In this document: in pieces, positions 55,329 through 64,000 of the stretch
Numbering within the stretch: the stretch's first letter is position 1
Layout of the letters: every line of letters starts with the position of its first letter
Origin: Cephalotus follicularis
Taxonomy: Eukaryota; Streptophyta; Magnoliopsida; Oxalidales; Cephalotaceae
Assembly (NCBI GenBank): GCA_001972305.1
Contig: BDDD01000551.1
Coordinates: forward strand, 384,419-448,418
Direction of reading: 5' to 3'
Length of the DNA stretch: 64,000 nucleotides
The notes under the pieces: generated by a model
The model's database searches: none
Told to the model about the DNA's origin: nothing
The model's input: only the letters and a program-made list of their open reading frames with translations
Translations under genes and position numbers: made by a program

Positions 55329-55355
55329 AAGGCGCTAGAGGCCAACTAGCGCCTT
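55329..55355. repeat. Hairpin AAGGCGCTAG/CTAGCGCCTT in G
   Basis: Perfect 10-bp arms with a 7-nt loop (AGGCCAA) near the start of G, at a place where other LTRs carry GTCGAC palindromes. A partial GAGCGCCC word follows at about 55395. Confidence 0.8.
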
Positions 55356-57562
55356 AAATAAAAAAAAAAAAGAGAAGGCAGGACAGGGGCATTGAGCGCC
55401 CGTGTAAAGAAAGAGAACAGAGAGAGTGTTAGAGACAGAGAAAGATGGCGGGAGAGACAAGGAGAGAGAGAGATGCCGGGAGCAAAAAGGGATCGGAACA
55501 ACCGGGAAGAGCGGCTCATGTCCTCCTACACTGACGGTAACCCTTCCTCTCCTTCTCTTTTCTTTTTCTCCTGGCGCTTTGCCCCTGCCATTCGCTGTCG
55601 CCCGTTTCCACCTCCGATTCTGGCATGGGTGGAGGGTTGGTTCTTCTCTAGAGGATCAGCTCTTACCGTTTTGATGATAGTCTTGGCGTTTACCGATCAA
55701 AATCGGCTGGAATTTAGCCATTGCGTCAACTCAACGTTTTGACTCGCTGCCGCCTGTGACGCCACGTTTGGTGCCGAGTCACGGTGAGTCACGGCCACCA
55801 GTGCGTTTATCGGGGTGTTGGCGTCCATATATGTCGCCACCGGTCAATGACGCGTTGACCGAGTCGCACTGAGTCCGAACTCAGTGAGTTGTCGCCACTG
55901 TCTACCATTCCATGGCGTTCTGGGGAACTTCTAGGCGGGTCTCCTCCAGGAATGAGTAGACCTCTGCTTTTGGAGTCCGTTGGTGTGGTTGTTAGTGTTT
56001 TGGCAGGATGGCCAGAATCTGGTTGGAGTTCCGGTGACGCGTAGTGTTTGCTGTGTGTGTGTAGGATGTAACGAGAGTGTGATATGTGTTATTTATACAA
56101 GGTGAAAGTTATGACTTTTTGATCGATGATGGTGGAGCTTTCAATCCATAACAGGGAATCCGATAGCCGATCTAGATTTCAACGTCTTGTGAGGTGAATT
56201 TCATTTCCTATAGTAATTTCGTTATTTACATCTAGTATATTGATTTGTTTGATTGGTAAATAGTAATGATGGAGCATTGAAATGAATGAAGATTTGGTAA
56301 TAATTAAAAGTTCAATAAGGAAGAGGATGTGTAAGTATGTGAGAAAGAAGGTGGGATATTTCTAGAGTTTAATAATGTAAATATGGTTAATGAATTTAAA
56401 GATAATAGAGATTGCAACTGGGTGTTAATAGATTGCGGTAAATACATTGGGGGTGGAAACAATGATATGAAATTATATAAATTCCTGCATGTGCATACAA
56501 ATGGCATACTAATGTGAATAAATGTATTCGTGAGGATGTATAAGAGGTGTAATGCTTTTATCCGTGGAAAGGTAATATTGTGATAATGTGAGTGATGGAA
56601 TGATTTGTAAGTCGTAAGTGTTATGATTGAGAGAAATAAATTTGGGTAATGTAACATGCGGATTCATGTGACACTTTATGCATATGTATATGCATTTCAT
56701 GTGTATAAATATAGATAATGTGGTTAATGAATTAGTAATGTGATGGCATTGTAGACTCGGATCCTGTAGCTGATCCAGAGCATAGAGGGGCTAGTTCGCA
56801 GGGGTTATGTCATTGATACTGTGAGTGGGACATTCCCTTCCTTATTATTTGAGATTATTGTTTATTGCATGTGCCCTGTTGTCTGTTTTATATTATGATT
56901 CAGTCAGGATTTGTATACCCATGTGTCTTTGGTTAAACATATTTCTTGAATTGAATAGAGTCATTGATTGCTTGAGCGGGATTTGAATTCCCACATGTCT
57001 TAAGTTGAGCATGTTTATCGATTCTTATGAGTCAGATTCTTGGTGACTAGATCACCCTCTTGTGTTACGTATCATTGTGTTTGTGATATTGTGATCGCTG
57101 TCTGTTTTATATCATGACTCAGTTGAGATTTGTATCTCGTATGTTTTATGTTGAGCATGTGATGTCATTGAGACACAGTTCTGAGAATACGAGTGCTCTA
57201 GCTCTGGGTGCCTGGGTCACCTTCCAATTTACGTATCATTGTGAGTTGTGATATCGTATTTGTGCTCTGATGCTGGTACCAGTGATATGTCAGATCAGCT
57301 ATTGGCCCAGGGTGAGGTGTACATTCGAGGCTCAACTCTCCTCAGCAAGCCCATTTATCTATGATGGGGTGTTATGGGGGGTCTACCCCTGAGTTCCATA
57401 CGTCGATCTGCAGTATACTATTGTCTATGATGGTATGCTGAGTCTAAGTGCAGCAGAGCTGCTCTGTCGCCTACCCTTTGGACCCAGTTTCAGCTATTGT
57501 GCACCAGTGATGGTGTACCAGATTTTATGCACTGGATATTGTGCACCAGATTCAGATGTTTT

Positions 57563-57722
57563 GTATAGTAGACCCTCGGGCGAGGGTATGGGGTGAGTGT
57601 AGTACTGTATAGTAGGGCCCCGGGCGAGGGTAGGGGGTGAGTGCAGTATAGTAGACCCCCGGGTAAGGGTAGGGGGTGAGTGCGGCATAGTAAGCCCTCG
57701 GGCGAGGGTTGAGGGGGTACTA
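57563..57722. repeat. GC-rich minisatellite in G (GTAGACCCCCGGGCGAGGGT type)
   Basis: About four copies of a 35-50 bp unit: TAGACCCTCGGGCGAGGGTA, then GGGGTGAGTG and CAGTATAGTA. Confidence 0.85.
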
Positions 57723-57844
57723 CGTTGAGGATGACGGATTTGCCATTAGATATGGTCAGATGGGAATTGACGGATATATGGAATCGACGGATATATTGGG
57801 AATTGACGGATATATGTTAATGACAGCTTAGCTGTACCAGCATC

Positions 57845-58225
57845 CAGTATCCCAGATAGCACAGTTGTGCCAGTATCCCAGATAGCGTAGTTGTGTTTGT
57901 ATTCCATATAGCACAGTTGTGCCAGTATTCCAGATAGCACAGTTGTGCCAGTATTCCAGATAGCATGTTTGTGTCAGTATTCCAGATAGCACAATTGTGT
58001 CAACATTTAGATATCACAGTTGCTTTTATATTTTTCAGATAGTACAGTTGTGTCAGCATTCAAATATCACAATTGTGTTTATATTTCAGATAGTACAGTT
58101 GTGTCAGCATTCAGATATCGCAGTTCTGTTTATATTCCAGATAGTACAGTTGTGTTTGCATCCTAGATAGCACAGTTATGGCAGCATTCCAGATAGCATA
58201 GTTGTGTCAGTATCTTAGACAGTAT
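57845..58225. repeat. Minisatellite in G (CAGATAGCACAGTTGTG type)
   Basis: A dozen or more degenerate copies of a 26-30 bp unit, AGATAGCACAGTTGTGCC plus AGTATTCC, with GTTTATATTCC variants. Confidence 0.88.
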
Positions 58226-59084
58226 CGATGAGCCAGTATTCTACATATTATATCATATGGGCACATTTCTTGTTTTCTGATTTCAGATCATATTCGTAAT
58301 TCTTGATATTGATTTGCACTCTATTCTTATTGTGATTCTATTGTACTTGTGTAGTACCAGTTTAAGTTTTAGATTTGTTCAGTACCTTTCATTGTTGAGT
58401 TACTTTTATTGAAGTCTTGTTGATTAGTTCTGCCTTAATTATTGCTTTCTATATTCTTGATCATTGCTATATTATTTTCTTTCAGTAGATCCGATTCTTC
58501 ATGGATGTAACAGGGAATGACTTGTCCCAACTCACTTAGTCCTTTGGACTAACCCCCTCACCGTTTTTCTTTTCAGATGTCGGTGAGCAGTTGTTAGGTC
58601 AGACTCAATTGTGGATGGACCACAAAGGCAGGGCATGCTACCAGAATATCAACACAGGCATAGCTTCACTACATCAGCACTTTAATTATGCATTATATAT
58701 ATTTTTAAAATATATGTTTTTCCTTATGGTTTTGTTTTAAAAGGGCAGAGCCCAATATAATTATTATTTATGCTTGCTGGTATGGTTGAGGCAGAGCCCA
58801 ACTCATGCATGTTTATTAGTTTAAACTGTTGATTCCTCCTTCGGGAGTGTGTTTTATAAAATGTGTTTTTCTTTACATGGGGCATAGTCCGATAAACGGA
58901 TACTACATGCCCGATTTTCATAAAATTTTAAGACTTAGAAAAATTTTCAAGTTTTTGTAAAACGTTCAACTTTATGATGGTTTTAAGAAATTTTCAAACA
59001 GGTTTTAAGATATCACATGGAGGTTTCCGAAAGAACGCTTGTCACGTGATTGTCACATCTGTCTCGGTTGGGATAGGTGTGATA

Positions 59085-59819
59085 GTAGGGACTTTATAAT
59101 TGTAATTTGAGTTCAATTATAGTAATGGTTCATTTGGGGAAAGTCATGAATGATGGTTGTATTCTGTGGACCATATGATGACCATTGATGATATTCTGTT
59201 ACATGAATATGGTTGAATAGCTTACGATAATCTGTTCAGATAAAATAGAATGATTTGAATACTACTATCCCGCACAACATCCGACTATTGAAGGCAAACA
59301 GCCGATTGTTCAAGGTAGATAGCCGACTGTTAAAGGAAAACAGTCGATTGTGCATGTGTTATTTTCCCCAGATATTACAGGAAGATATTACTGGGAAAAT
59401 CGTATGTATACTATTTCGCAAAGACAGTCGACTGTTGAAGGAAAATATCCAATTGTGCATGTGTTGCTCTGCCCAGAACAGTTGACTACTGAAGGAAAGC
59501 AGCCGACTGCTCAAGGAAACAACCAACTGTTAGAGGAAACAACCGACTGTTGACGGAAATAATTGACCCTTAGAAAATGTGGTGGACATAGGTACGACGC
59601 CAGGAACCTAGTTGCATTGAGCATATATTTGCATTGCATATCGCTATGAACTGGATTGTCAATTGAAATCTATATGTTTTCTAAAGTGTTTTAACATTGA
59701 AAATAATTGTACTTAGGGTTATTACAACTGATGTTTTGCACGAAATATTGTATTTTGCTAGATTGAAATGAGGTTTCAAAAGACGGATACATATTTTGAA
59801 TAAATATGTTTGGCAAGTA
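59085..59819 (+). repeat. Element F 3' LTR, second part
   Basis: Resumes F after G (GTAGGGACTTTATAATTG). Matches 18421-18726 joined to 30273-30705, spanning the E insertion point uninterrupted (GAAGATATTACTGGGAAAA, about 59381-59399). It carries the distal GTCGAC cluster at 59278-59560, and is cut at GGCAAGTA by element N. Confidence 0.9.
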
Positions 59820-61106
59820 TGAAATAAACACTCTTGAAATATACAAGAGGGGGGGTGAATTGAATATTTAAGTAAAATCAGGAATTTAAAAACTTTCAAA
59901 GTAAATAGTGAACGGAAAGAAAAACTTCTCCGAATTTAGAGTGGTTCGGCTAACTCTTGCCTACGTCCACTTTTCCCAAGGGAGCTCCTTGAGTTTCCAC
60001 TATCTCGAATTGATTAAGGCAGCAATTCGTTACACCTTACAGCTTTGTGATTGACCTCAATCACAAGACCTTGACCTCAAGACCTTAGAGGATTCTCCTC
60101 TTTTACAAGTAAAATGTGAAAGTGTTTACAAGATAACCTCTCAAATAGGTTGATATGAATAATACAGCTCTCAATTTGAAACACTCAGAAAATCTCAAAG
60201 GATAAAGCTTAGAAGCTTGTTAGAACACTATTGAGAACTTTGAGCTTTTTGCACACTAGAATGCTTGACTTTGATATCTCTCTTGATGTTGGGTGATTGA
60301 TGTGAATAATTCTAAATTATTGTTCTTATTCTGAGGTTTCAGTCTTCCTTTTATAGGCATAAAAGATTTGTAGCCGTTGCATAAATCATGGAAGCTTTTG
60401 ATTTATAAATGTGTAGTTGCAATCTTTGATTTTTGTCTCCTGCTGACATAAAGAAGTCGATGTCTTTTGGAAAGGCGTCGATGTCTTTTCTGTTATTAGC
60501 CGTTGAAAGTGCGCCAACTAGCCATTCCATGTTTCCCGAGTCAGACCATTTAAAAAGACGTCGATGTCTTTTTAAAGGTGTCGATGTCATTTCTGGGAAA
60601 TCTCCAGGTATTGAAACTTTGAGCATCACATTGACTTCTTCTGTAGGGGTCGATGTATTTTCTGGGAAATGCAGGTAGCTCTAGAAAGGCGTCGATGTCT
60701 ATGGAAAGGCGTCGATGTCTTTTGTACTGACGTCGATGTCTTTGCATGTAGGGATCGATGTCTTCAATTGCAAATTTGAACAGTAGCTTCTGGCACAAAA
60801 GACGTTGATGTCATCTTGAAAGGAGTCGATGTCTTTCTGTACGGACGTCGATGTCATTACTGGAAGGACGATGTCTTCATTATAATTTGATCTTGTAACT
60901 TCTGACACTAAAGACGTCGATGTCTTTTTGGAAGGGATCGATGTCTTTCTGTACGGACGTCGATGTCATTTCTTGAGAGTCGATATCTTTTTCTGCAGAT
61001 GGTATTTTGCCTTGGTATTGAACTTGTAATTTCTTGCACATCCAGTAAACTTGTTAAATGCAAATATGTTATCATCAAAACAAGGATTGGGACTAAATCA
61101 TCAACA
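59820..61106 (-). repeat. Element N 3' LTR (1287 bp)
   Basis: The minus strand starts TGTTGATGATTTAGTCCC, then CTTGTTTTGATGATAACA, and ends in a CACCCCCCCTCTTGTATATT stretch and TTTATTTCA. Contains the GTGGTTCGGC/CCTACGTCCAC module (59940-59975 on the plus strand) and a long GTCGAT array. Similar in size and plan to solo LTRs M and 16374-17401. Confidence 0.85.
60448..60972. repeat. GTCGAT array in LTR N (GACGTCGATGTC type)
   Basis: About 18 copies, spaced mostly 15-45 bp: GAAGTCGATGTC, GGCGTCGATGTC, GACGTCGATGTC, GGTGTCGATGTC, GGGTCGATGTA, GACGTTGATGTC, GAGTCGATGTC, GGATCGATGTC. This is the densest array in the window. Confidence 0.9.
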
Positions 61107-61122
61107 ATCTCCCCCTTTTTTA
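61107..61122 (-). other. Element N polypurine tract
   Basis: The minus strand reads AAAAAAGGGGGAGAT directly before TGTTGATG. Two similar tracts lie at about 61363-61378 (AAAAAAGGGGGAGAA) and 61408-61420 (AAGGGGGAGC), as often seen in the 3' part of SIRE-like elements. Confidence 0.85.
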
Positions 61123-61647
61123 TGATGACAAAAATTTGCTCAAAAGGCATAAACTAAAGTAATACCAATTTAAAAACATAAGTAAATACCAATAGAGATA
61201 AATTATAATGTAAGCAATGGCAATGTTCATGCAATATCAAATAAGCAATGAGTTATGCTGTTGAGAGCTCTTTTCTAAGAAGCATAGCATTTTGAGTCTT
61301 AATCTCCCATATTGAGCCTTTTCTCCAAAATTCATAAACTCAAGCATTTTGAGCCTATTCTCCCCCTTTTTTGTATAGCATCAAAAAGTTCTACAAAAGG
61401 AAGAAATCATTAGCTCCCCCTTAATGACAGCAAGGGTAAAAAGAATATGAACATAGGCATTATGCACAAAATATCATAATATCGGTAATGAGCATAAGTT
61501 ATTGGCAATAATTGAGAAACACAATCATTAAGCAAAAACACGTTCATGAAACACAATTCATAAACATATATCATAAAACTGTATAAACATCATCTCATAA
61601 ACACAATTTCATAAACACATAAACATTTCATTAATATCATAAATTCA

Positions 61648-63052
61648 TTAACAAACTTTGTTCTTACAAAGGATAAGTAAACACTTAGTTTCATTACAAC
61701 ACAAAAAAAAAAAACAACAAAAACATGATAAAAACAGCAGCAACAAGCAATCAAGAGGCAGCAGACGGGGCATCGAGTCGGATTTATCGCCCGAAGTCTC
61801 TTCGCAACCATCAATAGTCTTGGAATCGGCAAGTTTTCGTTCCATTCTTTTGAGACGCCTCCTTACGACTTTTAGATCGTAGTAGATAGTGTCATCGATG
61901 TTATCAAAATCGGAACGAATCGTTACATGATCTCTCTCCAAGCTAGTGATCCGCGTGTTGACTTGCTCAAATTTCTCTTCAAGCGAGGCTTGCATAGAAT
62001 CAAAACGAGAGCGTATATACTCCATTATCCTGTCAAAATCAGTAGAGGATGAGGTTCCTTGAGCTTGAGCCTGAGCAGGTGCAGATTCTTCATGTGCTTC
62101 CCAAGGAGGGTTCTCTTCTTGCTCTTCTCTTGCCATCCTTGGCCCTTGATCAACTTTGGGGCAATAGGTCCATATCCCTTCTTGCTTTTTCCACCCCATT
62201 CTATTCATGGTGATCTTGTTGTAAGTGTCATCTTTCTTCAATTTTGTTGCAATTTCACCTTCTAGCCGAAATTGGTGATGGAGAAAGACTTTGGTAAGGA
62301 TAGAGCCGAAAGGTAGAACTGATTTCTTTTGAGAGAATGCTCTAACCATAGTCTTGAGCAAGAGGAGAGGAAAACAAAATTCAATTTTAGAAAGGATGCA
62401 CCACATGAGAAAAACTTGCATCCGAGACAACTTTGCATACCCTCCACCGGTGGGTAGAATTTGATGTACAATGAGATGGTGGAGTAGCCTATGGTCAACT
62501 GATAATCTATTGGTGGTCAGTGCCATATTGGGATGAACATTTGGATCATTTGGGTACAAAAGAGACAAAATTTGGTTAGGGTGAAAACCCTCAACCTCCG
62601 GCCATTTCTTGTGTTCAAAAACATATAAACCGGTATGTGGAATGTGTAAAATAGAGGCTAGAATCCTGGCATCTAGATAAATTCTCTGCCCTTTGACAGA
62701 TGAGGAGAGTGCAAATTCCTCATTTGGGTTTGAAACCATTCGAAGGTTTGAGTAAAATTCCTTGACCAATTTTATGTAAAAAGGGTCAGAAATTTGTACA
62801 AGAGGGAGAAGATGGAGATCATCTAAAAGAAAACTCGGAAGAACAGAAATCCAAGTCGATATTTCTGCCTCCCATAACTCTTTTGTCAACAAACACAACA
62901 TTCCTAAGAGGAACTTGCTCTTCGGATTCGGAATCCGATAGAGAAGGGTCGGGGGAAGACTCTCTAAGTTCAAGTCTCTGCTTTTTAGCATATTTCTTAG
63001 GTTGAGAGGAAGAAGCAGCCTTCTTTTTGGCAGGTTGTTTTGTCCTAGGCAT
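61648..63052 (-). pseudogene. Element N 'putative plant transposon protein' (Transposase_32-like) ORF, one frameshift
   Basis: Starts at ATG 63052-63050 with a basic, Ser/Glu-rich head (MPRTKQPAKKKAASSSQPKK, later SDSESEEQ). At about 62820-62870 one frame (RNIDLDFCSSEFSF then stop) hands over to the long frame. The core has FYIKLVKEFYSNLR, VKGQRIYLDARILASILHIP and LIVHQILPTGGGYAKLSRMQ, typical of the plant Transposase_32 family, which despite its name occurs in retroelements and has no shown activity. Then comes a predicted coiled coil (FDRIMEYIRSRFDSMQASLE ... VVRRRLKRMERKL) and a hydrophobic tail (LDCLLLLFLSCFCCFFFLCC) partly coded by an A-run, possibly read-through of a lost stop. Confidence 0.78.
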
Positions 63053-63254
63053 TTTATCAAGCAGTTGGTGAGTACAAGAGACAAACACAAAGAGTGATAA
63101 AAACAGACGGATTGGACAAGACGAAAACTGTTTTTGATGTTGGAGAACTAAAAAGAAGATGGTTTTCGACAAAATAGAACGATTTTTGAAATAAAAATAA
63201 AAGAGTAGAAATTTTCTAAAAGACACAGAATAGGGTAAAAGTGGGTAATGAGCA

Positions 63255-63545
63255 TGAGATCGACGTTTTTATGAAGAAGTCGATTTCTGAGTGAAAGACG
63301 TCGACGTGATTCAAAAGAAGTCGACGCGTTCTTTAAATGAACGGAAGAAATCGATACAGAAAACGCTGTGTTTTGAAAAGCATCGACGTGTTTAAGAAGT
63401 CGACGTGTTTCAGGGAAACACAAAGAGGTCGATGTTTTCCAAAAGAGATCGACGTGATTTTCATAAGTCATAAAGTTTTGCAGAAAAGAAGTCGACGTGA
63501 TTTTGTAAAGCATAGAATTTCTTGAAAAGAAGTCGACGTTTTTGT
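63255..63545. repeat. GTCGAC array inside element N body (AAGTCGACGTG type)
   Basis: About ten copies, including GAGATCGACGTTTT, AGACGTCGACGTG, GAAGTCGACGCG, GAAATCGATAC, GCATCGACGTG, GAAGTCGACGTG, GAGGTCGATGTT, GAGATCGACGTG and GAAGTCGACGTT. It lies between the gag end and the Transposase_32-like ORF, outside any LTR. Confidence 0.88.
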
Positions 63546-63700
63546 AAAACAGAACACAAAATCAAGCAAAAAACAGAACAATGACCAAAAAACAATCATC
63601 ACATCAATTTATCATTCAATCAAACATGTCATTCAAACATAATAAACATCATTCAAGATCACATAAACCTAATTCTCTTCTAAACTTAGAAAAAGAATTC

Positions 63701-64000
63701 TCATCTAAGGGTTTGGTTCTTATCATCTAGTGACTTATTAGATAAGCATTCTAATTCATGTTTTATACTAACATTTTCTTTATTAAGAGCTTTGATGGTC
63801 TTTTTAAGAGAAGAATTTTCAAAACTAAATTTCTCAAGAAGTTCAAGAAGTTCGCTTACCTCATTCTCATCTTCATCTTCATCTTCATCTTTGTCGCTAT
63901 CATTGATTACCATTAATGCTATTTGTGCTACTTCTTGGTCTTCTTCTTCTTCGGAACTTGATTCATCACTATCCGACCAAGTAGCAAGCATTGCTTTCTT
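63701..64000 (-). CDS. Element N gag C-terminus (SIRE-type), partial
   Basis: Open to the window edge, reading KKAMLATWSDSDESSSEEEE, then an acidic run (NDSDKDEDEDEDENE), then a heptad-rich coiled coil (LLELLEKFSFENSSLKKTIK) to a TGA at 63701-63703. A KKAM.ATWSDSDS motif followed by an acidic stretch and coiled coil is the usual end of gag in plant SIRE/Maximus copia elements, just after the CCHC knuckle, which would lie outside the window. In a complete element the protease would follow in frame; here it does not. Confidence 0.8.
   Translation of the reverse strand, partial: KKAMLATWSDSDESSSEEEEDQEVAQIALMVINDSDKDEDEDEDENEVSELLELLEKFSFENSSLKKTIKALNKENVSIKHELECLSNKSLDDKNQTLR

Larger units (their letters stand above)
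55233..59084 (+). mobile_element. Solo LTR-like insertion G (3852 bp)
   Basis: The TSD GTAGG (55228-55232 and 59085-59089) is exact, and the empty site is preserved in the 5' LTR of F (18421-18425). Starts TGTGACACCCCGTGTCAC and ends GGTGTGATA, probably CA changed to TA. No gag, pol, PBS or internal duplication is seen, so it is read as a single very long LTR. A CTTAGTCCTTTGGACTAACCCC phrase near 58538 resembles the late part of other Ty3 LTRs here. Reading frames in it lack recognisable domains. Confidence 0.7.
17763..59819 (+). mobile_element. Element F: old Ty3/gypsy host element for most other insertions
   Basis: When the younger insertions are taken out, a collinear Ty3 element appears. 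5' LTR pieces: 17763-18726, 30273-30886, 47615-47988 and 49253-49797 (about 2.48 kb after removing duplicated target bases). PBS: 49802-49813. Internal region: 49814-54477. 3' LTR pieces: 54478-55232 and 59085-59819, with the rest beyond the window behind element N. The two LTRs agree across the interruption points, for example GATATTACTGG-type sequence at 18721/30273 versus 59390 and ATCTAAGGTAGGGACTTT at 18413 versus 55221/59085. The internal region lost most of gag, protease and RT. It is related to element C. Confidence 0.85.
59820..64000 (-). mobile_element. Element N: SIRE-like Ty1/copia derivative with gag and extra ORF but no pol, runs off the window
   Basis: Minus-strand order from the right edge: end of a SIRE-type gag (64000-63701), a GTCGAC array (about 63545-63255), a 'Transposase_32' ORF (63052-61648), purine tracts, then the 3' LTR (61106-59820). 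No protease, integrase or RT lies between gag and the LTR, so the visible part is a pol-less, TR-GAG-like layout (inferred). It inserted in the 3' LTR of F. The left TSD base set is AAGTA (59815-59819); the right one is outside. Confidence 0.72.

Noticed and set aside
55392-55742. 116-codon ORF near the start of G as a gene
   Set aside because: Lies in the GA-rich leader of a solo-LTR-like insertion, shows no domain I recognise, and overlaps another open frame of similar length.
59255-59553. ORFs with repeated NSRL/STVD-like words as a repeat protein
   Set aside because: The repeats come from the GTCGAC-type motif array of LTR F; the same happens at 60351-61150 in LTR N. Frames are short and not conserved between copies.
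61648-63052. Transposase_32-like ORF as a DNA-transposon transposase
   Set aside because: The family name is misleading. There is no catalytic DDE triad or terminal inverted repeat, and the ORF sits inside an LTR element next to gag and a PPT.

Overview
The window is a plant genomic region, made up wall to wall of nested LTR retrotransposons. I see no host gene, tRNA, rRNA or CRISPR array. The evidence for a plant is chromodomain-bearing Ty3/gypsy elements of the Tekay/Del type, primer-binding sites matching plant initiator tRNA-Met (TGGTATCAGAGC), Ty1/copia SIRE-like gag and LTR sequence, and the plant 'Transposase_32' retroelement ORF. The protein style looks eudicot, but the species cannot be fixed from sequence alone.

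The letters below are mine. The backbone is an old Ty3 element, F (+ strand), starting at 17763 and visible to 59819. Its 5' LTR alone is stretched over 17763-49797 by three insertions. The first is Ty3 element E (18727-30272, - strand, TSD TATTA), which itself holds a solo LTR, L (27198-28964, TSD TATCC). The second is Ty3 element C (30887-47614, + strand, TSD CTAAT), whose 3' LTR is split by the nearly intact Ty3 element D (37484-47195, TSD TTTCT). The third is a SIRE-like solo LTR, M (47989-49252). F's internal region (49798-54477) is split in integrase by solo LTR H (51124-53303). Its 3' LTR is split by a 3.85-kb solo LTR, G (55233-59084, TSD GTAGG), and then by a SIRE-like pol-less element N that runs from 59820 off the right edge.

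Left of F lie the 5' part of a decayed Ty3 element A (1-3722, - strand), a solo LTR B (3718-6440), a non-coding long-LTR element J (6441-14203, - strand), a truncated LTR K (14204-17443) carrying a SIRE-like solo LTR (16374-17401, TSD TACAT), and a copia LTR fragment (17444-17762).

Only D keeps a long reading frame: gag-protease-RT-RNase H-integrase-chromodomain over 40299-44840, with one premature stop at codon 970. E is the same family with many stops. C and F are relatives that lost protease and RT by internal deletion.

The most striking unexplained signal is that nearly every LTR family here, Ty3 and Ty1 alike, carries clusters of a short palindrome built on GTCGAC. Each family has its own flanks: AAGC/GCTT, CA/TG or GAC/GTC. 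In several Ty3 LTRs two clusters bracket a TATA-like box, a purine-rich leader and a conserved splice-donor-like sequence (AG|GTAGGG). A related array also lies inside the body of element N. This looks like a recurrent, possibly convergent, LTR regulatory module.
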